A DNA stretch of 9,924 bases from an uncultured Candidatus Melainabacteria bacterium (GTDB lineage Bacteria > Cyanobacteriota > Vampirovibrionia > Gastranaerophilales > Gastranaerophilaceae): positions 1 to 9,924 of the forward strand of contig CAKURN010000035.1 in assembly GCA_934675695.1 (NCBI GenBank), in the 5' to 3' direction. The notes beneath the pieces are model-generated. The model was not told the DNA's origin. It saw only the letters and a program-made list of their open reading frames with translations, and searched no databases. The first letter of the stretch is position 1, and each line of letters opens with the position of its first letter. The position numbers and the translations under genes are program-made. Of the stretch, positions 5,898 to 9,924 are shown piece by piece.

Positions 5898-5908
5898 GTC
5901 CAAATTTT
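5883..5908. promoter_or_regulatory. 26-nt perfect palindrome over the decarboxylase promoter, candidate operator
   Basis: Arms AAAATTTGGACT (5883-5894) and AGTCCAAATTTT (5897-5908) are perfect inverted copies around a 2-nt centre. The centre supplies the predicted -35 box of the decarboxylase promoter, so a dimeric repressor bound here would block RNA polymerase. A hairpin in RNA is less likely to matter, because the minus-strand transcript begins downstream of it. Confidence 0.55.
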
Positions 5909-5939
5909 AGCCCAAAAACGAGATATTTTGGCAAACTAC

Positions 5940-6035
5940 TGCTAAAATAAAAATAGTATTATATTAAAACCAAAAAGGGGTGGTGGCAAAGACTATTAAC
6001 TAAAAAAATATGGGTAAAAAATTACCCATATTTTT
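5940..6035 (+). ncRNA. Possible small RNA between the decarboxylase and the 95-residue protein gene
   Basis: This 100-nt gap holds no credible reading frame. On the plus strand it has an extended -10, TG-C-TAAAAT (5940-5948), without a good -35, and the terminator hairpin ending with T5 at 6031-6035. A transcript from about 5955 to 6035 would be about 80 nt. It would include a 6-bp pair, AATAGT (5952-5957) with ACTATT (5992-5997), around a G-rich loop GGGGTGGTGG (5977-5986). The support is only promoter-like and terminator-like sequence in the right order. Confidence 0.2.
6002..6035 (-). terminator. Intrinsic terminator of the 95-residue protein gene
   Basis: A 14-bp perfect stem (6004-6017 with 6022-6035) closes an AAAA loop; its core is TATGGGTAA / TTACCCATA. 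On the minus strand it is followed by the A7/T7 tract, at 6008-6002. It overlaps the stop codon at 6036-6034 and insulates this gene from the decarboxylase downstream. A T5 run on the plus side makes it potentially bidirectional. Confidence 0.82.
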
Positions 6036-6321
6036 ATGCATTAATTGTTTGTGCCATTTCTTCAGCTTTTTTTTGAGCTTCCAGACGTCTTCTTTGATTC
6101 ATTTTTCTTTTGTAGATTACGCTAGATAGAAGATTGTAAGCATTTTCACTGTTTATACAATTTATTTGAACAGTATCGTCTGTTAATTCGATATTGATTT
6201 CTTTATTTGTCATAAAGTCAGACTTGTAGCCGGTGATTTGTATTATCCTGTTTTTCAATATAGATAACGGCAAAGCTACAAATTCTTCAATAGAATCTAA
6301 AATTTTGTTTTTACTTTTCAT
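6034..6321 (-). CDS. Conserved-looking 95-residue protein of unknown function
   Basis: I do not recognise this protein. From the ATG at 6321 it has 95 residues, no signal peptide and no clear membrane segment. The N-terminal third (ILDSIEEFVALPLSILKNRIIQITGY) looks like an amphipathic or hydrophobic helix running into a strand. The middle (INIELTDDTVQINC) looks like beta-strand. The C-terminus (KRKMNQRRRLEAQKKAEEMAQ) is a strongly basic, probably helical segment that could contact RNA, DNA or membrane phosphates. A longer frame continues upstream to 6423, but it crosses the promoter and the divergent speE start, so the ATG at 6321 is preferred. An extended -10 box of consensus quality lies 7 nt before that ATG, and the gene has its own terminator. 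This suggests a real single-gene, leaderless transcript. Confidence 0.65.
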   Translation of the reverse strand: MKSKNKILDSIEEFVALPLSILKNRIIQITGYKSDFMTNKEINIELTDDTVQINCINSENAYNLLSSVIYKRKMNQRRRLEAQKKAEEMAQTINA

Positions 6322-6328
6322 TGAAATT

Positions 6329-6337
6329 ATTATAGCA
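6329..6337 (-). promoter_or_regulatory. Extended -10 promoter of the 95-residue protein gene
   Basis: On the minus strand TG-C-TATAAT (6337-6329) is a perfect extended -10. It is followed by AATTTCA and then the ATG at 6321, so transcription should start on the start codon or one base before it. No -35 box is evident, which extended -10 promoters tolerate. Confidence 0.62.
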
Positions 6338-6355
6338 AATATAGAACTTTTTTTG

Positions 6356-6361
6356 TATAAT
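6356..6361 (+). promoter_or_regulatory. -10 box of the speE-aroA transcript
   Basis: TATAAT at 6356-6361 predicts a start near 6368 and a leader of about 32 nt, which contains AAAGGA (6385-6390), 9 nt before the speE ATG. No clear -35 is visible. It lies about 20 nt upstream of, and divergent from, the minus-strand promoter at 6329-6337, so the two polymerases would compete for the same short interval. Confidence 0.5.
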
Positions 6362-6399
6362 TTATAAAACATGTTAAAAAAAATAAAGGAAATTATAAA

Positions 6400-7257
6400 A
6401 TGGAAACAAAAAATCTCTACCATGAAATAACACCCGAAGGCTTTGGTATAGCTATAGAAAAAGACAAAGATTTAGCTTCTAAAAAATCTCCATTTCAACA
6501 AATCGACTTTTTCCATTCTCGTGCATTTGGAAATGTAATGACACTAGATGGACTAATGATGACAACAGAAAGAGATGAATTTTTCTACCATGAAATGATA
6601 GTTCATATCCCAATGCTTACACACCCAAACCCTGAAACTGTGTTGGTTATAGGTGGTGGAGACGGTGGAACGGTAAGAGAAATCTTGAAACACCCGACAG
6701 TAAAACATGTTGATATGGTTGAGATTGATGGAGATGTTATTGAATTGTGCAAAAAATACCAACCAACAATCTCTTGTGAATTGGACAATCCAAAAGTCAC
6801 CGTTTTTGTTCAAGACGCTATTGAATTTATTAAAGATAAAGTTGATATGTATGATATCGTTCTTTCTGATTCAACAGACCCTATAGGCCCCGGGGTAGGA
6901 TTGTTTAATGACAAATTTTACAATGACGTTAAAAAGAGCCTAAAAAAAGGTGGAATTGTCGTTCCTCAAACAGAAAGCCCTTTTGCACAAAGTGAAAATA
7001 TGAAAAACACTTACACAATGCTAAGACGTGTATTTAAAAATGTTGCTCCATATTGCGGTCCTATGCCAACATACCCCGGAGGATACTGGTCTTGGGGCTT
7101 TTGCAGTGATGATGTTGACATTCCAACAAAAGATTTTATGCCTGATATCAAACGTGCTGAAATAATTGAAAAAACAGCAAAAATATACAATAGAGAACTT
7201 CATGGGGCAGTTTTTGCTGTTCCAAATTTTGTTAGAGAGTTGGCAAAAGGTGAATAA
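6400..7257 (+). CDS. speE: Spermidine synthase (polyamine aminopropyltransferase)
   Basis: SpeE transfers an aminopropyl group from decarboxylated S-adenosylmethionine to putrescine, or in some bacteria to agmatine or another amine. The 285-residue product is full length. An N-terminal beta domain (MTLDGLMMTTERDEFFYHEM, about 47-66) carries the YHE gatekeeper motif. The Rossmann domain has the binding loop VIGGGDGGT (83-91), an acidic residue for the nucleoside in VEIDGDVIE (107-115) and the catalytic SDSTDPIGPG (156-165), with D157 as the likely base. PTYPGGYWSWGF (223-234) is also typical. AAAGGA at 6385-6390 supports the ATG at 6400. It is first in an operon with aroA. The decarboxylase lies divergently 0.5 kb upstream; speD is not in the window, so dcSAM must come from a gene elsewhere. 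Confidence 0.95.
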   Translation: METKNLYHEITPEGFGIAIEKDKDLASKKSPFQQIDFFHSRAFGNVMTLDGLMMTTERDEFFYHEMIVHIPMLTHPNPETVLVIGGGDGGTVREILKHPTVKHVDMVEIDGDVIELCKKYQPTISCELDNPKVTVFVQDAIEFIKDKVDMYDIVLSDSTDPIGPGVGLFNDKFYNDVKKSLKKGGIVVPQTESPFAQSENMKNTYTMLRRVFKNVAPYCGPMPTYPGGYWSWGFCSDDVDIPTKDFMPDIKRAEIIEKTAKIYNRELHGAVFAVPNFVRELAKGE

Positions 7258-8533
7258 TATCGTTTTAAGGGGGGAAATTACAATCCCTCCTGACAAATCA
7301 ATATCCCATAGAAGTATAATTTTTGGTTCACTTACAAAAAGCAAAATAAAAATCAAAAATTTATCGGTTTGCGAAGATGTTTTATCAACTTTAAACATCT
7401 TTAAACAACTGGGGCTAAAGTATGAATTTACTTCAAAAAGAGAAGTAATTATAAATAGTATTGATTTATTTAAAACAAAAGAAAAAGAATTCACATTCAA
7501 TTGCGGAAATTCAGGCACAACAACCAGACTCATATCCGGACTGTTATCTTGGCAAAATTTTAAATCAATTTTAGTTGGCGATGATAGCCTATCAAAACGC
7601 CCTATGAAAAGAATAATAGACCCTCTAAAATTAATGGGAGCAGACATTTCATCAAACAACTTCAGATTGCCATTAGAAATAAATGGAAAAAACTTAAATG
7701 CTACTGAATATTTTTCACCAATCCCATCGGCACAAATAAAGAGCTGTTTGTTACTTGCAGGACTAGGGATTGAAGACACTACAACAATATATGAAAAAAC
7801 TTTATCAAGAAATCATTCAGAATTAATGCTAGAATATTTGGGGGCAAAAATTTCTTATGGAAACGACAAAAAAGGTTTTTACACCCAAATTCAAAAAACA
7901 AATCTTACCCCAAAAGATATTGAAGTAGTAGGTGATATTTCTTCTGCTGCCTTTTTTATGGTAGCAGCTGCAATTATTCCTAATTCTTCTATTATAATTA
8001 AAAATGTCGGCATAAACCCCACGAGAACCGGCATTTTGGATATATTTAAACAATCTGAAATTGATTTTGAATTGTTGAATGAAAAAACCATCTGCAAAGA
8101 AAAAACAGCAGACATAAAAGTAAATTACACTGAAAATATAAAACCGTTTGAAATAAAGGGCGAATTAGTTCCAAGATTGATAGATGAAATTCCGATTTTA
8201 GCACTTCTTGCAACACAAGCAAATGGAAAAAGCACAATTAAAGACGCAAAAGATTTAAGAAACAAAGAATCAGACAGAATAAAAACAATAGTAGAAGCAT
8301 TCAGAAAAATGAATATTCTAATAGAAGAATTTGAAGACGGTTTTTCGATTGTTGGAAAAAAAGAATTTAATAAAGAAGTTGTTTTTGAAACTTATTTGGA
8401 TCATAGGCTTGCTATGACTTATTTTGTTTTATCTTTGTTAAACAAAAAAGAAACAAAAATAAACGGTTTAGATTGTATAAATACTTCTTTTCCTGAATTT
8501 ATGAATTTGATGAATAAATTAATATCTGAATAA
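7250..8533 (+). CDS. aroA: 3-phosphoshikimate 1-carboxyvinyltransferase (EPSP synthase)
   Basis: AroA condenses phosphoenolpyruvate with shikimate 3-phosphate, the sixth step of the shikimate pathway. With the GTG at 7250 the product has 427 residues, the normal length, and begins MNNIVLRGEITIPPDKSISHR as the family does. K16 and R21 match the substrate-binding Lys22 and Arg27 of E. coli. Other motifs are CGNSGTTTRL (85-94), the SRNHSELML segment (186-194), GDISSAAFF (228-236), IDEIPILALLA (311-321, D312 catalytic), RNKESDR (337-343) and DHRLAMTY (384-391). GNSGTTTRL and DEIPIL resemble class II enzymes. The frame is open further upstream, but no better start exists. The start lies inside speE (8-nt overlap), with a weak AGAGAG at 7234-7239, so translational coupling is likely. 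The stop codon touches that of the convergent pilin-like gene. Confidence 0.95.
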   Translation: MNNIVLRGEITIPPDKSISHRSIIFGSLTKSKIKIKNLSVCEDVLSTLNIFKQLGLKYEFTSKREVIINSIDLFKTKEKEFTFNCGNSGTTTRLISGLLSWQNFKSILVGDDSLSKRPMKRIIDPLKLMGADISSNNFRLPLEINGKNLNATEYFSPIPSAQIKSCLLLAGLGIEDTTTIYEKTLSRNHSELMLEYLGAKISYGNDKKGFYTQIQKTNLTPKDIEVVGDISSAAFFMVAAAIIPNSSIIIKNVGINPTRTGILDIFKQSEIDFELLNEKTICKEKTADIKVNYTENIKPFEIKGELVPRLIDEIPILALLATQANGKSTIKDAKDLRNKESDRIKTIVEAFRKMNILIEEFEDGFSIVGKKEFNKEVVFETYLDHRLAMTYFVLSLLNKKETKINGLDCINTSFPEFMNLMNKLISE

Positions 8534-9343
8534 CTAATTTTCAGTTTGGTTTGATTTTTCTAGCCACTCATCTGCTCTAGCACCTGTGATTATTTTGCCA
8601 TCAGCAGAAACAGCATAGCCAAATGGAGCTTCTCCTTTTTTCATTCCATCTATATCCATGCATATTATTTTGTACGCACAAGAGAATTTGTTTACGTAGT
8701 CAGCTATTCCGCCAAAATGCCTCATGATTTTTCCTGCATCTTGTATATTATTCGTAGTTGTTGATTTGTTACGTTGAGCCCCATTTTGGTAATAAAGTAA
8801 AAAATAAATTCCAAAAGTCTGTTTTGGACTGCTTTGGTAATAAACAATTCCATCAGAAGTGACTATTTCTTCGCCAACTTCCAAAACTTTACTATCAGCA
8901 CAAATTTTGTCTATGTTTGTTTTTTGTTGAGCTAATGTATTTGTTACCCAATCGCAGCCGATATCTATTCTTGTTCCATCTGCACTGTCATCTTGCCAAG
9001 CGTAAGTATTTCCTGAATCAAAACGATGACCTTTGTTTGAACAGTTGACTTTTTTTGTAGTTACAAGATCAGCGAATGTATTACAAAAATATTTTATTTC
9101 AGTATCATTTTTCCCTGACATAACAGTGCCATCTGCTCTTACGCCCAAATCTCCATCTTTGTAGTAATCATCTGACTTAATAAGAGTAGAAATTACTTGA
9201 TAAAGAGTGTTGTGGCCTTTTTTGAATTTCATCACGTCTTCATTTGGTTTTGTACTCATCGCAACAGGTACAATAACTGCAGTAATTACTCCGACTACAG
9301 TCAGTGTTATCATAACTTCAGCAAGCGTAAAGGCTTTTTTCAT
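8534..9343 (-). CDS. Type IV pilin-like protein, paralogue of the gene at 3606-4418
   Basis: A 269-residue exported protein with the short prepilin leader MKKA, a likely cut between A4 and F5, and E9 at +5. The hydrophobic helix is FTLAEVMITLTVVGVITAVI. Residues 31-66 (TKPNEDVMKFKKGHNTLYQ...GDLG) and the tail IDGMKKGEAPFGY...DGKIITGARADEWLEKS closely match the first pilin-like protein. The middle differs but also has six Cys in total (87, 101, 130, 148, 222, 228). Such families are abundant in Gastranaerophilales genomes as I recall them; their individual roles are unknown. An in-frame TTG at 9355 could be read as a start, but a TGGAGA site lies correctly before the ATG at 9343. No clear promoter could be assigned in the AT-rich upstream 100 nt. 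Confidence 0.85.
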   Translation of the reverse strand: MKKAFTLAEVMITLTVVGVITAVIVPVAMSTKPNEDVMKFKKGHNTLYQVISTLIKSDDYYKDGDLGVRADGTVMSGKNDTEIKYFCNTFADLVTTKKVNCSNKGHRFDSGNTYAWQDDSADGTRIDIGCDWVTNTLAQQKTNIDKICADSKVLEVGEEIVTSDGIVYYQSSPKQTFGIYFLLYYQNGAQRNKSTTTNNIQDAGKIMRHFGGIADYVNKFSCAYKIICMDIDGMKKGEAPFGYAVSADGKIITGARADEWLEKSNQTEN

Positions 9344-9348
9344 AACAT

Positions 9349-9354
9349 TCTCCA
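9349..9354 (-). promoter_or_regulatory. Shine-Dalgarno site that sets the second pilin start
   Basis: On the minus strand TGGAGA (9354-9349) lies 5 nt before the ATG at 9343. It overlaps the TTG at 9355-9353, so that TTG is part of the ribosome binding site and not a start codon. Confidence 0.75.
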
Positions 9355-9440
9355 ACAGAAATATTCGCTTATAATAAACATTTTATATGAGTCGATGTTA
9401 TTTTTTATCAATTAAATAATTTAATTTAGGTAATCAACTT

Positions 9441-9914
9441 TTATTTAAATACCCAAAATTTAAAAATTAAAAACGAAACAACAGCAACAGGCGGAACTAA
9501 AATAGCTTGAGCAATGTAATCATTTACATAATTAAGCAAAATTTTCAACAAAACACTATTTAACAAAAAAGTAAATATGTAACTCAAAACAAATTTAAAA
9601 AGAAGTTTGTTATCGTGGTTTTTAAAAACTATAGAACCTGTCGTTTTAAAATTCCACAAAACACCTATTATATACTGTAAAAACAAAGCCACATTTGGAA
9701 TTATGCCTAATGTCACAAGAAAAGCATAAATCACATAAGCAAAAATAGAATTTAAAACGCCTACAAACAAAAACTTAAAAAATCTTTCAGGAATAATAGA
9801 AAATACACCCCAAAAGAGTTTTTTGTGTATAAAGTGAAAACAAGAAGAAAACACAGCCTTACATTTTAATAAGACTGTGTTTTTTTTAAGATTGTTTTTG
9901 AAATTAGCCAACAT
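9441..9914 (-). CDS. GtrA-family membrane protein
   Basis: GtrA-like proteins are small four-helix membrane proteins thought to flip or help transfer polyprenyl-linked sugars during surface polysaccharide glycosylation. The 157-residue product has four hydrophobic segments at about 47-68, 72-93, 103-128 and 132-154. It also has the family signatures RFFKFLFVGVLNSIFAYVIY (45-64), WNFKTTGSIVF (87-97) and the terminal FLIFKFWVFK. The N-terminal 44 residues precede the usual domain start and are basic and aromatic. An in-frame stop codon at 9923-9921 bounds the frame, and the ATG at 9914 is the only Met; a later GTG at 9854 is possible. The ribosome site is weak (AAAAGAAT). A hairpin lies inside the first codons. 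Partner glycosyltransferases would be upstream, outside the window. Confidence 0.82.
   Translation of the reverse strand: MLANFKNNLKKNTVLLKCKAVFSSCFHFIHKKLFWGVFSIIPERFFKFLFVGVLNSIFAYVIYAFLVTLGIIPNVALFLQYIIGVLWNFKTTGSIVFKNHDNKLLFKFVLSYIFTFLLNSVLLKILLNYVNDYIAQAILVPPVAVVSFLIFKFWVFK
9848..9887 (+). terminator. Terminator-like hairpin inside the start of the GtrA-family gene
   Basis: Arms of 14 nt, AAAACACAGCCTTA (9848-9861) and TAAGACTGTGTTTT (9870-9883), flank an 8-nt loop with one mismatch, followed by T4 to 9887, eight T in a row counting the arm. On the plus strand this looks like an intrinsic terminator although no plus-strand gene precedes it here. In the minus-strand mRNA the mismatch becomes a G-U pair, so a full stem forms over codons 11-23. 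Confidence 0.45.
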
Positions 9915-9924
9915 ATTCTTTTAC

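Noticed and set aside
5863..5934. N-terminal extension of the decarboxylase to 5934
   Set aside because: The extra 24 residues are translated from the promoter and the 26-nt palindrome, and do not resemble the enzyme family.
6322..6423. N-terminal extension of the 95-residue protein to 6423
   Set aside because: It would overlap the start of speE and read through both divergent promoters; the hydrophobic extra residues come from A/T-rich promoter sequence.
7021..7779. Long minus-strand open frame across the end of speE and start of aroA
   Set aside because: It is antisense to two strongly conserved enzymes and its product has no recognisable features; a by-product of AT-rich codon use.
3606..9343. 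Inverted pilin paralogues as ends of an invertible or mobile element
   Set aside because: By eye the nucleotide match is patchy, with only short perfect runs, and there are no recombinase genes, terminal repeats or target duplications.
1..9924. tRNA, rRNA, CRISPR, insertion-sequence, prophage or toxin-antitoxin loci
   Set aside because: I saw no cloverleaf, regular spaced repeats, transposase motifs or phage genes, and the single XRE gene has no adjacent toxin-like partner.

Overview
The window is AT-rich, densely packed bacterial DNA. The strongest clue to the host is a pair of paralogous prepilin-like proteins (3606-4418 and 8534-9343). Both begin with a prepilin helix of the type FTLxEVMITLTV. 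Both end with a DxDGxxKGExPFGY...DGKIxxGxRAxEWLxKS tail. From memory, this combination is typical of gut Vampirovibrionia ("Melainabacteria", order Gastranaerophilales), the non-photosynthetic relatives of Cyanobacteria. The lineage is an inference; the housekeeping genes are simply bacterial.

Layout from left to right. (1) 3-635 (+): the C-terminal half of MurT, the Mur-ligase-like subunit that amidates lipid II; its N-terminus lies outside the window. (2) 757-1032 (+): a small double zinc-ribbon protein with its own promoter, ending in a bidirectional terminator. (3) 1854-1068 (-): a two-gene unit of a YvyF-like zinc-ribbon protein and an overlapping, secreted, Tyr/Gln-rich small protein. 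(4) 1914-3103 (+): rimM-trmD, coding for ribosome maturation and tRNA m1G37 methylation. (5) 3442-3104 (-): an XRE-type repressor, divergent from the first pilin-like gene at 3606-4418 (+). (6) 5862-4420 (-): a fold-I PLP Orn/Lys/Arg decarboxylase with a 26-nt perfect palindrome over its promoter, then an unknown 95-residue protein at 6321-6034 (-). (7) 6400-8533 (+): speE (spermidine synthase) and aroA (EPSP synthase), overlapping by 8 nt. (8) 9343-8534 (-): the second pilin-like gene. (9) 9914-9441 (-): a GtrA-family membrane protein.

The decarboxylase and SpeE form a polyamine group: one makes the diamine or agmatine, the other adds an aminopropyl group. No SpeD or agmatinase is present in the window. 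AroA belongs to the shikimate pathway and appears to be translationally coupled to SpeE. MurT acts on the cell wall. The pilin-like proteins and the Tyr-rich protein should be exported.

Two features of gene organisation stand out. First, four minus- or plus-strand genes without a Shine-Dalgarno sequence (1854-, 1914+, 5862-, 6321-) have a -10 box ending only about 6-11 nt before the ATG, so their mRNAs should be leaderless or nearly so. Several other genes here instead have a clear AAGGAG-like site. Second, three convergent gene pairs end with stop codons 0-1 nt apart and no terminator between them. I see no tRNA, rRNA, CRISPR array, insertion sequence or phage gene. No gene-free stretch exceeds 300 nt. 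I did not find a clear new defence or mobile system.
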